Source of the DNA: Oscheius dolichura | Taxonomy: Eukaryota; Nematoda; Chromadorea; Rhabditida; Rhabditidae | Direction: 5' to 3' | Assembly: GCA_932521035.1 (NCBI GenBank) | Contig: OW051493.1 | Coordinates: 9,198,001 to 9,262,000, forward strand | Length of the DNA stretch: 64,000 nucleotides | In this document: in pieces, positions 27,306 through 38,137 of the stretch | Numbering within the stretch: the first letter of the stretch is position 1 | Layout of the letters: every line of letters starts with the position of its first letter | Made by a program: the position numbers and the translations under genes | The notes under the pieces: generated by a model | What the model saw: only the letters and a program-made list of their open reading frames with translations | Told to the model about the DNA's origin: nothing | The model's database searches: none

Positions 27306-27629
27306 CTCCCTCGCCCTAAATATATTTCTCTCTCGTCTTCCCTATATAAACTATTTTCTTTCTCATAACTACGGTAGTTTATATTTTGAGAACGGACCGG
27401 GTCCCGGGAGCCCCAGCCTCGTATGATTCACTCCGGGACGCGGACACTCACCCCCCAAATAAGGCGCGCCTCGCCATTTTTCCTCTGAGAAAGACAAATT
27501 CTTCATCTTTCCACTTCATTTTAAGCTTATCTAATAGATTTTAAAGGTCTATTTTCATATTTCGGACAGCCTATTTCATTCTGAAAAGCTTTTGTTTGTT
27601 CCGAGGGGAGAAGCGATTATTCGCGCCCT

Positions 27630-28270
27630 GTTACGACTTCATTATTGGGAATTGGGCTGTTTAAAAGGTTTTAATGAAAAGTTTTACAGCTTTATATTGA
27701 TCCTGAGGTCAATATTAACCAGGTAAACACATTTAATTTAAAGAAAGAATAGAGAATTCGTTACAGTAGGCGCGCCAGCCCGCAACAAGTGGCGCCACTT
27801 CATAATTGCGGGGTTTTTGCTATTTGAATAATAATTGTATATGTTAGTATTTATGTTAAGGCTAATACCAAACGTTTAAAAGCATTTTAATCAAGAAAAA
27901 GCTAGAGTATAGATTACAGTAAGTCTTACAAGCGCCTCTTACCCATTTGGACTTCATTATTGGGCGTAATTGGCATTTTATTATATTTTAGGGCTCAATA
28001 TTATTGCTGAGAGTATGCCAAACCCCCTATAAGTCATTAATTTTGGGTAAAGGAAAGTGAATGAATAAGGTACAATAGGCTTTAAAGGCACGCCCTTCCT
28101 AATTTACCAGTTTTCTTCCTTGCTTCTTCATTTTGAGCGGGTGATTGCTGTTTAATTTGAATTTTTATGGCCTAATATTGCTTCCGAAGTCAATATTAAC
28201 CAATGAAGGTTGTTTAATTTAAAGGGAGGATGAGAAATGAGGTACAGTAAGCCACAGCGCGCCTTCCCGG
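27630..28270 (+). repeat. Degenerate tandem repeat, about three units
   Basis: Three units each run CTTCATTATTGGG-like, then GGTCAATATTAACCA-like, then TTTAATTTAAAG, then GGTACAGTAGGC ending GCGCGCC-like. The units start near 27,640, 27,950 and 28,125 and are strongly diverged. The array lies just 3' of ZC4H2 copy 1. Confidence 0.55.
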
Positions 28271-31200
28271 GCTTTCTTCCCTCCTGGCTAGTTAAAGTAT
28301 ATTACAATCTATGGCTGTACAGTTATCTGGCAGTAGTTACTAACCGTTCGAACCATTAGATTAGTCCTCCCCAAAAATTCGACGATGATGAATCTTCTTT
28401 GTGACGAATTTGCTCACCGCGAGCAGTTCTCTCCCTACTTCTCTCTCTTCGGGGGTTATTCTGCTCTAGAAATACTGTAAACCGGGTCACTGTTCATAAT
28501 GAGACCTTTTTGAATACGGTACCAAAATCTGAGAGTCGTTTCTTGCCAGAAAACCTCTAATCAGAGGTGGAACAGCTTCCAGCCCCTGTCGATATCTTTA
28601 TCTTCATCTTGAAGTCCAGAATTCCCCCGGAAAAGGAGATTTTAGGGGAAATCTGTAGGGCAAATTCCATCAGACGGTCATTTTTTAGAGTTTAGCTCCT
28701 TTTTCTCGATTCGTTTTCAAAAATTTTGGTTGAGAACACCTCAACTTTTTGCCTGGGTGGACTCTAGAATCGTAAATGAATTGGGGAGGGTCCAGAAATT
28801 GGATCTGGTCCCTTCCCGGGCCGTTCTACAGCCTCTAACTGGCTTCAGGTCGTTTCGGTCACTTCAGACAACCGTCTTTTCTTGTTTTTTGGATCAAAAT
28901 AAGTTCCGGGCCGTTTTTTCCGGTTCCAAGGAGTCCCAGACTTCCATTTTTTCATGTTCGAGCCTCCAAATCTGGGCCTGAGTCTTATCCGAACCTTTTA
29001 TAGCATATTTTAGGGGAAATTCAGCAATTTTTTGTGTGGAAATTTTGCTCTTGTTCAAGATTACTGTAAAACACTGATATCTACCAAATGGGTCCTGCAG
29101 CGAAGGCGTGGACAGTCCTCCTGAGATACTCTATCAGCCTCTCGCCTCTCCCAGCTTCTGTCTTTCCCACGTTGCTGCTTCCTCCTTCACTTGACCCCAA
29201 AAAAGAGATAGCCCCGTCTCTCCCAGCTGCCCTTCGTCCAGCTAGTAACAAAGTCAACAAGTCGAGTTCAGTTCCCACGGGCTCTTTCTTCGTGTCGGCC
29301 GTCTTTTTAACCCCGTCCGAAAAAGTGCGTTCCCATAAGTTTACCGCATGTTATCGTCATCGTCGGCGCCCTCATTTGACCCTTTCTTGGCTCGTTCTTT
29401 TCGGGGGATCATCGCCTTTTTCATCGTCTTCATTCTTCCATTCTCTCGCCCCTTTTGGTTCCCATCATTCACCGTGTACGCCCTCTTTCTCTCTCCCACT
29501 TTTCCCCCCTGCACATCGTCGTCGTCACGGCCAATAAACAGCCGCTTCATTGAACAGGCCCCCGCCGTAGATAGCCTCTCCCGTGCGCTGTCTCTCTGTC
29601 TCTTCTTTGAACATTTTGAGATACTGCCCGGCCTCCCATTTTCAGCCACTTCTATCACAGCTGGGGGCAGTATGGGAAAGGGGACAGCAGCGGGGTGGTC
29701 TCGACACGATGGCGGTGTACTTTTCTCGTCTTCTGCCCACGGGGTGATAAGCCTTGGAGGCGAGGGGAATAGTTACCGTAATCTCGGGATCTCCGTCTCA
29801 TTCTAGAGGGAAAAGCCATCCCCTTCTTCCTCTCTTACTGTAGTCCAATTATCGGGGAGATTAAAGGACTGTCCCGGCCTGCGCTGCAGGACCCACTGAG
29901 CTAGTCTGGTCACTTTTACAGTAATCTACTGCTAGAAGGCGGGAAATTAAAGGACTAGGAGTAAAAATTCCAAAAAAGGGGAATTAGGCTCTTTCCTGGA
30001 TTTGTTCGACTAACAACGCATCAGGAGAATTTCCCAGGTCCTCTGGTCTCCAAAATGCAGTAATACTTGAGCAGAATCCAGTTCCGATGGAATTCCTTCG
30101 AAAAATTCGAGATTTTCCCTTCTAGACCTTTAAATTTTCCAATTTCTAGCTCAATATTACTATAAAATTGGAAATATATCCACTTTTTAACTAATGGGTC
30201 CCATAACGAAGGCTTAAATTACCTTTTGTTTGAATAATGTCCACTGGAAATGGTTAGGATCCGCTTTGGAACCCAGAAATCCTTCCAAGAAGGCGCCAAG
30301 TCCCCCTTTTCCATGCTGAACCAATTCTAGAAGGAATTTGGACCTGGATACCGTATCCACGGGGGAATTTTCCTAGTTTTTATGATTTTTGGGAACCATT
30401 TTGGCTAGAAAAGGGGACGAAAAGGTCCTGGGAGCCTTTAGATAGAGCCTGTCCCATCTTCTGGTAGACGCAATCGGGGTTCCGTACCCTACTGGTTCAA
30501 GGATTACAGTAATCAGTACAGTGTAGTCTTCCCTGCGAAATCCCCCACCCACAGAATTACACATTTTCCAGGAGAGAAGAGATAAAGAGAGGAGGAGTGA
30601 GAATAGGCTGGTTGGATCATTCTCTGCTCGAAACGTCGGTAATTCGGGGCTGTCCTCCTTTTCCGGGGTTCTTCCCTGTTTGTCATTCAGTTCTCCAGTT
30701 GAAGTCATCACTTCGAGACCATATTCAGCCTTTTTTGTCCCTTTTTTCCTATTTTAAAGGTCTGTATTGGGGAGTACTGGTCCTATTCCTGGAGCTAACT
30801 GGTAGCCGGGCTTCCTGATCACTTTATTCCATTTCCACGGTTATTTTATGTATTTTTCCGGGAGAGAAGAAAACTATGACCAGAAAGTAATATGCACCTT
30901 TCTCTCCTTGTAAAACTGCCCATGGTGCAATCAATTCCTCCTCCTCCCAATGTTCGTAAAGTGCTGGGAAAAGGGCAGGCGGCTACTTTCCTCGTATATA
31001 AGCCTCCGGCTCAATCGATTGCTGTCGGCTGGCTTTTTGAACCATTTTCCTTCCTTTGGAAAAGGAAAATACGCCTAGTTTGTCCATTTCTGTCTTTGAA
31101 TTCAGCTCTAGTCCCATCAAAGGCCTGCCGGGTCCAATCCATTGCCCTACCGTTGAACCTTTTCGCGATTTTTGGGATGGAAAATAACTGCTGCTTTGAT

Positions 31201-31407
31201 TATTTTTGCCTCCTGAACTTGAATCTAAAGTCCCCATTCCTTTCAAAACCTGATCTGGACCTTTGAGAGCCACGCAAAGTCAAGAAATGGCCGGCTCTGG
31301 GTCTCCACCGAGTGGCCAGCTCCTCTTCAGCTGTTTTTCCCTTCTACCCTTCAAAAATGCTTATCCCCCTATTACCCCTTCCAGCCAGCCGTCTCCCCGA
31401 TGCTTCA
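28270..31407. other. Gene-free region between the two ZC4H2 genes
   Basis: No exon supported. Long open frames at about 29,088-29,800 exist on both strands at once, are Ser/Pro/Phe-rich and lack splice context, so they look like composition effects. Confidence 0.55.
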
Positions 31408-32931
31408 ATGGATCTAAACACCCTGACGACGAAGCTAACCTCCCTGGAATCGACCAGGTAGGTAGGGGTTGTCTGTGCCAGGTCAGGAGAGACTCTCCCC
31501 CGTCGTCCTATTGTTTCCTGACTCATAGCCGATAGACACTGGCCCAGTTCCGTACGGCGTTCGCTTTCAGCTACCAGTTGGACACGTTTAAAAGGACATG
31601 CCAGGAACTGAGGAGGGACCTGACTACCCTGACCGAACTGCGATCTCATCTGATTAATTGTGAGAAATTGGAAGGCGACCTGGAGGCGGAGAGGAAGGGA
31701 CACGCGGAGGAGTTGAGACAGATCAATCAGGTTAGAGTCTTGAAGGGAAAAGGAGGAGGAGAAGAGTTTAGGATATCAACCACTGTGAGGATATGTTGAA
31801 GGCGTTGCGATCTGAACGGGACGGGCGGAAGCAGACGATTCTGAAGAAGGCAGACGATTTAGAAAATATTCGAACGACGGGTAATCGAGTGGTGAGTCGG
31901 GGAGGATGGGGATTACTATCCATTTGGAGTACTTTAAATGAGGGGGGATCACGGATACTGATCCTTGTCTTGGAGAAGACGCTAGGGTAAATGGCAATGG
32001 GTAGAAGACGAGCCGGCAGGGCAGAGCAGGAGCCGGAGGACGGCAAGAGTAAGGACCGGACGGCGGCCAGGACAGGGTCGGGCGACGGCCAGGAGAGGAA
32101 TCAGACGACAGCCACAGCAAGAGCCGGATGTTCAGTCCAGTCCTCCACTGAGCCATCTCCAAGCTTTCCAATAACGGGATGCGGCGGACCGGCTCGTTTT
32201 CTCCTCAGAAAACGGTTTCCCCCTAGTCAGGGTCCCCAAAAGATGACACCATAAACAAATATTTCGTCGTCTTTCAGTTAGCCCTTTTGGAATGTTCCGA
32301 CGTGCTGGAAGAGTTGCCGCCCAACCTGCTTCAAGAGTGAGTCCGCCCCATCTGCCGAATTTGTCACTTTCAGCCTTCTAGTCGAAGAGAAACCGCCTCC
32401 CCCAACATTTCCCGTCATCCATCCGACGATCGAGAGTCCGTCTATTCATATTTTATTTTGAATTTTTCAATTTTCAGCGTTCAATCTGTTCCAATCGACG
32501 TCGAGGGGACCGGAGACGAGTCAGACTCAAACCATGTTGGCCAAAATGAAGGTCAGCCCCTGTTTTAAAGGGATGATTACCTAAAGAAGAATATTACTGT
32601 ATCTAGAACTGTATTTTTATCTCAAAATCCTGAAAATTATCGATTTTTCCCCCATTTTTCCCTCCGAAAGGCGAAATTTCGGGCGGGAAAGGGCGCGAAA
32701 GCCAAATTTCACCTTTTGGTCACTTTTAAAAGTTTCCTAACATTCCTTAGGGTCCTGAAGCGAATACAATCCTCAAATTAAACCCAAAAGTACCCACTAA
32801 ACATCAAAAATTTGCAGAGATGTGACGCCTGCCAAGGAATGATCCACCGCAACGCGCCGACCTGTCCAATTTGTAAAACTCGCAGCCGTAGTAAGAATCC
32901 GAAGAAAAGTCGACGAAAGGATCCTTCCTGA
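31408..32931 (+). CDS. ZC4H2-type coiled-coil and zinc-finger protein, copy 2
   Basis: Seven exons join in phase: 31408-31457, 31571-31730, 31772-31891, 32278-32336, 32374-32435, 32478-32551 and 32818-32931, about 212 residues, near the 224 of human ZC4H2. The coiled coil reads CQELRRDLTTLTELRSHLIN and HAEELRQINQDINHCEDML; the latter follows the vertebrate pattern more closely than copy 1 does. The finger is CDACQGMIHRNAPTCPIC with tail [15 protein letters not shown]. The intron before the finger exon and those around the coiled coil sit at equivalent positions in both copies, so they are duplicates, now well diverged. The role is inferred from the family as for copy 1; whether the two have split functions cannot be seen. 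Confidence 0.9.
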
Positions 32932-34340
32932 CTCTATATATGATATTATTTGATATATAAATACCCACTAGAGACCGAGAGATAAATACGTTTCCCAGTG
33001 GTCGACCGATCGAAGCTCAGCGGGGCATAGCACCTCTTTTGGAGGGGAGAAGTGCCGAAGGAGTGGAGCGAGAAGAGATTAGATGGAGATAGCCTGGAAG
33101 AGAGGGTCTCGATACGATTATTTGATATATTCTGAGTGGAGTAGAGCTACCGTAATCCTTCAATAACCCTCAAGGATGGGAGGAAGCCGCCTGGAAGAAG
33201 AAATAGAGCAAAAGAGCAGCAATACAGGGAAATTTGAAGTCTTTTTCAGTTTTTAGCTGGTCGTCTAAAATGGGGAAAAGGTTTATCCTAGTAATTCATT
33301 CCTTTTCCCCCATTTCCGGGAAAATAGCTACTTTACAACCCGGCATAGCCAATCTGATAGTTTATGATGGGGTCGTATACACTGTCTTATTTCCTCCAGC
33401 TGGAGGAGGACGAGAGGAAGACAACTAGGATTTGGATGACGACGAGAAGACGAGGAGCTGGAGGACGTGGAGAACTAGGATGGTGGCGAGGAGGACGAAA
33501 CTCCCAGGAGCCAGCCAGTCTTCCGAGCGTTTTCATAGAATTGGCTGGGATCTACTGGCCGTTTTCTATTGAATATACCCTTTCTCTACCATTTCTTGCC
33601 CTTTGCAGAAGGTTCTAGACCATTCCATGGCGTCAGTTTTGTTCTTCCAGCTATTATCTTCACAGGGAATCGGCCTTTTATCCTCGAAGAAAGAAAGCTA
33701 GCCAGATCCCCAGAGCGTTTTCTGCTAGCCTCCGTCAGCCTTCCCCCCTTTTGGAGGATCACAGTCGTCAGAAAGGGAGCAGAAGCTATTGAAGAGGGAT
33801 TGCTCCCAAATTTTTCCTTGGAGAGGACTCGGGGGTCAATTTTTACAGTTACTGCTAATTTTTAGAGCTTGATTTCCTTTGAATAGATCCAGAAGGCTGT
33901 GGGGATCGTTGGAGGCGACTAGAAAGGCCAGGAGAGAAGACGGCCAGCTTTTTGAGTGTACCGGCTCAGATTTCTGGGAATAAATGAATCTTTTGGGGGG
34001 TTAAAGGGCTGGAATAACTCTTGGGCAGCCAAGAACCCCCTGGCCCTCTCCTCCTCCCTCAAGAAGCTGCCTGCTCCCTGTCCCAGGATCCCCCTAGGGC
34101 CTATTCTCCCCGTTTTCTCCTATAATATTTAAAAATTCCTATCCTTATCGCTGTACTTTGTACCATTCCACTAATTATCCTCCTCTGCCGGTGACCTGTG
34201 CCCGATGTTCCCATTCCCTGCGGGACTACTCCCGGCGCTGTGGCTGACCCAGGTGCCAATGGCCCTGCCATCAGCACCGCCGGTCACGCCGGCATCTTGG
34301 GAACGCGAAAATGGGTGGAGTTTCGCTTGCTCCCGTCCCG
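32932..34340. other. Gene-free region after ZC4H2 copy 2
   Basis: No exon supported. The stretch at 33,400-33,500 is GA-rich, with GAGGACGA-type repeats. A short Cys-containing frame near 34,192-34,245 has no acceptable acceptor. Confidence 0.5.
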
Positions 34341-34348
34341 TATAAAAG
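34341..34348 (+). promoter_or_regulatory. Possible TATA box
   Basis: TATAAAAG matches the core-promoter consensus and lies 24 nt before the ATG of the signal-peptide frame at 34,365. Usual TATA-to-start spacing would put transcription start at or just past that ATG, so the link is weak. Confidence 0.3.
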
Positions 34349-34364
34349 CCGGATACTGATAGCT

Positions 34365-34460
34365 ATGGGGATTCATAGACGACTGCTCTCCTCTCTCATC
34401 CTCCCCTGCCTCGTCCTCCTCCTCTCGCCTCGCCTGGCCGGCCGCTGCAAGGATCAGTGA
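34365..34460 (+). CDS. Possible signal-peptide exon of a small secreted protein
   Basis: The frame begins with a basic stretch and a strong hydrophobic core (HRRLLSSLILPCLVLLLSP), then a plausible cleavage site (RLAG/RC), and stops after 31 residues. A GTGATG donor two bases before the stop could splice it to an acceptor at 34,497, but the continuation is short and Pro-rich. The leucines come partly from a CTC/CCT-rich tract, so a compositional artefact is possible. Confidence 0.25.
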   Translation: MGIHRRLLSSLILPCLVLLLSPRLAGRCKDQ

Positions 34461-35770
34461 TGTGGTTTCTCGTATACACATATCACAGTCTCTTGCAGTC
34501 TCCGGCCTGGCTGGGCTAGCCCCCCTCCTCCCGATGGTCCACCCTAGATCGCAGATGTTTGTTACGGTGTGGTTATGCTGTCAATCACCGGGTGAACATT
34601 TGCGCTCTGGGGCAGACCGCCCCCCGCCCCTCTGCTACCGGGCACAGCCCTTCTGGATGTGTGTCGTAGTCCTACTGTCACTGTGCTAAGACTAGAGACA
34701 CATTCAGCACGGCCATCTGCCGACCTGTCCTCTCTCCTCCGTCCTCCCCCTCCTCTCCCGAAAAAAAAGGATAGCCCCCGTCAGTGGATGTTCTCCTCGG
34801 TTAAGCTATTCCATGAGCCTTCACCGGGTGAACATTTGCTAACGGAAACTCCTCCTCCACCTCTTCCTCCTCGTCCTCCCTGTCCTCCCCACTCTCGTTC
34901 CCTCCTCCGCCTCCACCTCAACTTCGTCGTCCTCCTCTTCCCGATTGTTCTCCGTATCCTCCTCCTACTCGTCTTCCTCGTCTTCGTCTTCCTACCGCCC
35001 GTTGTCGTCCTCCACGTCCTCCTCCTCCTTGTCCTCTACATGTTCAACATCCTTGAAAAAAATGGCTACAACTTGGGCGGGAAGACATTGCGCCCATTTG
35101 AATCTCCTAGCCACTTCCAGAGGAAATTTTTAGCTTTTAGCAGGTAGCTGGGATTTTCACGGGGGATATTAGACATAAAAAAGCCGCTTCAAAGCTCATA
35201 TCACTTGATAAATTTCCTTCAAAGCGATTCGAATAGATTCAAATGGAGACAGTCACGGAAATAATGGATCCCGAGCTGGGAAGCGCTTTTTTCCATGAAA
35301 ATAACATTCTCCTCGTGTTTTTTTATGAAATCTTAAAATTTTAGAGACTTTTCTGTATTTTTAAACAGAAAATAATTGGAAAAAATAGAAAATAAACTCC
35401 AAAAAAGCAATTTATAGTCAAAGCTTCATTTTTTCTACATTTCAAGCAGTTATTCCATAATTCGCTACTTTTCTTTCATAAAAATAACCTGGAGTAGTAT
35501 CTAATACTGCTATCTGTTATCAAAAGCCATAAAATTATAGAAAAATCAATGTTTTTCGTGGTAGAATGGGGCCAAAAGCTGAAAAATCGATGGATTTACA
35601 TTTGAACATGCAATTCTTTAGCTTATCATAATTTATTCCATTTTTTGGAATTTTTCTACAAAAATAATGCCTAAACTATTGAAACATTACTATTTTCAAT
35701 CAGAAAATACTAAAAAGTTGTTCTAAAACTAGAAACCCAGTAAAAAATGTTCTCTGAAATGAAATCTTAC
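34461..35770. other. Gene-free region with CT-rich microsatellite
   Basis: No exon supported. The core CACCGGGTGAACATTTGC occurs twice (near 34,586 and 34,825). A TCC/TCG-rich tract spans about 34,845-35,045. From about 35,150 the DNA becomes notably AT-rich. Confidence 0.55.
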
Positions 35771-35936
35771 CTTTTTTTTCATCCCATAATTGAATAAAAG
35801 ACACTTTCCCTCCACTAGTGATCGCCCGGTGAGGAAACGAAAACCACCTCACGAGAGGAACACCAGCGGAGTGAAGTTTCTCTTTTTTGGCTAGAAATAT
35901 AAGCAGAAGAAGAAGAGGGAAGAGATCGATGATCAT
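35771..35936 (-). CDS. Possible first exon of a secreted protein, minus strand
   Basis: An ATG is followed by MIIDLFPLLLLLIFLA, a good signal peptide, then KKEKLHSAGVPLVRWFSF and a GTAAGA donor after WDEKK. No continuation was found to the left within reach. Confidence 0.3.
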
Positions 35937-37250
35937 GGCCGCCCCCCGGTCTCTCTGCCCCCTGTTTAGGAGGGGGTCATGGCCCTGTGAGGGGGAGAGC
36001 GACCGGCCGACACCGACCGCCTGTCTCCTCCGTAGAGAAGAAAAGAGCGAAGAGACGTCCATCTTGTGCTGGTGGTAGGCAGTGGCCAGTGTGCCGGGCC
36101 GGGTGACCCATTTCATCTCTCTGTGACCATCTGCCCCCCAGTAGCAGCTGTCCCCCCCCCCTCTCTCAGATGAGAGGGCGGGAAATTTGAAAATTTTTCA
36201 AATTGACCTTGACACGTTTGTCTGCCTGCGCGCCGACGCTCAAATCAACTTCTACATCGATCGGAGGCAGCCACACCGACAGGCACAGGTAAGAAGAAGA
36301 CGACGACGGCGGCGGTCACAAAGCTGGATGTCTCTCTTAGTCCTACAGATATTGGCTATGACTAGAGACACATTCAGCTTCGTCCACCGTAATCCCAGTT
36401 CTTCTGTCGCCTCATATAGTAATTGCATTTAAGTTTCTATGTTATAAAAGTAATACAGAACATGTTTCTGATGATTTCTGCTAGATGAGATACCGTATAA
36501 TCGTTACAAATTATGCAAATAGTAAACAATTAAATTCTATAGAAAATAAAGCATTAATTTCTATAGATTTCAGTTTGTAGTCTAACATTCTCAATAAGTA
36601 GAGCTGCAGAGGCAAATTTTTACACTTTACAGACTAGTTATAACAAAAAATTCAAAGCAGCAGGCCGTGGTTTATGTTCAGAGACAGAAACATTGAAATT
36701 TGAGCTGGAAAATTGGAAAAGTAAACGAAAATGGCTCGACTCCGCGCCTACAGCAAGTAAAATGCTTTCTAAAAACACCAGAAGACTCTCCTCGATCTGT
36801 AGAATAAAATAACAACAGGATTCTTCATCAGGATGGATGATAAGATTGGAAAATAGACCTTGAACCTTCTTTTAGCCTTTTTCACATTGGGAGGGGTCAG
36901 TTTTTATCAAGAATAAGCCAAAAAATGTGCTTACTGATGCTCAAACGATAGAAAACATTTTTTCATGGGAAATAGTGTAAAAATTGCAAAAAATCTCTAT
37001 TTGAAGGCTTATAACATTGGTTTTTGCGAGCTTCGATCAGCTGCCGATCGTTTTACTTCTAAAGCTCTTCAAATTATGAGAAAAACTATCGAATTTCTGC
37101 CATGTTACGAGTTATTCATTCTTTTATTATTGCAACGTCAATAAAATAAATAGACATCAAGATTTATTCACTTTACAGACTCGTAACACTCAACTGAGCA
37201 GATAATTTGGCCTCTCTATTTATCATCTATTTGATTCGTTAGAGATGTTA
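35937..37250. other. Gene-free region at the compositional change
   Basis: No exon supported. The core GACTAGAGACACATTCAGC at about 36,361 repeats one near 34,688. From about 36,400 rightwards the TACCGTAA/TTACTGTA motifs and hairpin elements of the left part disappear. Confidence 0.5.
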
Positions 37251-37879
37251 CTACGAGGCAAGAACCGTGATAACGATCTCTAGAATTTCAATCAACAGAC
37301 TAATCAGTCCGCCGGCATCGGGCCATTCCTCCTCTGATCCGTGACTGTCTGGCCATTCGTAAATTATTTCGGGTGGGTAATCAAAATCTCCTTGGCTGTA
37401 GGTTGTATTCTTTCCCGGGATTACTAATATCCTCCAGGTTGAGAGCGCATGTGAGGGATGCCCATAAACCTGGAAATTTTCTTTTCCTTCTTTTCAGGGA
37501 TCTAAACTTACAGCGAGATATGCTGGACGGGGAAATGAAGGTATATCCACATAGTCCAGACCACAAGTGGCTGAACTGCAATCGTGATCTTCTAATAGAT
37601 AGGATACATCTGATGTTTTGTATGAAATATATAAATCCGCATCTCCTAAATCCCCCATTCTTTAGATTATTCTATTTCTTACCTGTAATTGTGCGTAAAA
37701 CTATTCTCAATGGTATAGCCGCATTTAGTTCGAAGCGTGTCAGATTCCCAGCCCCTATTTTACCTAGTTGTGGATTATCTTCAGTAGATATAATGTATAC
37801 CTTCGTTATAAACAAATTCTTGCTTACAGTTGCTGCTAATACATAACAACGATGAAATTATTAGCGACCTTGTCACCAT
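37251..37879 (-). CDS. UPF0669 family protein (C6orf120 homologue), secreted
   Basis: Minus-strand exons end at a TAG at 37,251. The spliced product contains LGKIGAGNLTRFEL, IVLRTITGDADLYIS, DHDCSSATCGLDYVDIP and AVYGHPSHALSTWRI, and ends in a hydrophobic segment, LISLLIEILEIVITVL. The order GxIGAGN, GDADLY, SATCG, YGHPSH and hydrophobic tail matches human C6orf120 (UPF0669), a small secreted N-glycoprotein reported to affect T-cell apoptosis. The proposed start (ATG at 37,877-37,879) gives a short signal peptide, VTRSLIISSLLCISS, but joining it to exon 2 needs a weak AAG acceptor, so the 5' end is tentative. The gene lies about 260 bp downstream of SMC6 on the same strand, compatible with an operon. 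Confidence 0.8.
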
Positions 37880-38137
37880 AGAACTAAAAGTTGCATTGCA
37901 TTACAAGAAAGGGCCGCATTACTACTGTGATCCTTTTCCACAACCTGAACACCAACACGGACCCCGGCGCAGTCGCATATATATTATTTACTGTTCCCAA
38001 CAGTTGAAAAACGAAAGCAGATTCAATTTAGACATTTTTAATTACTCTGTAGTAAAAGAAAACAAGTAAATACACAAAAAAAGAGATCATTGCTAGTATT
38101 TTAACACGCTATAACAGCGTTACAATAGTACAAGACA

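Noticed and set aside
29088-29806. Overlapping frames of 105-152 codons on both strands
   Set aside because: Phe/Ser/Pro-rich products from pyrimidine-rich DNA, open on both strands at once, with no splice context.
34659-35147. 162-codon Leu/Pro-rich frame
   Set aside because: Generated by a TCC/CTC microsatellite; low complexity.
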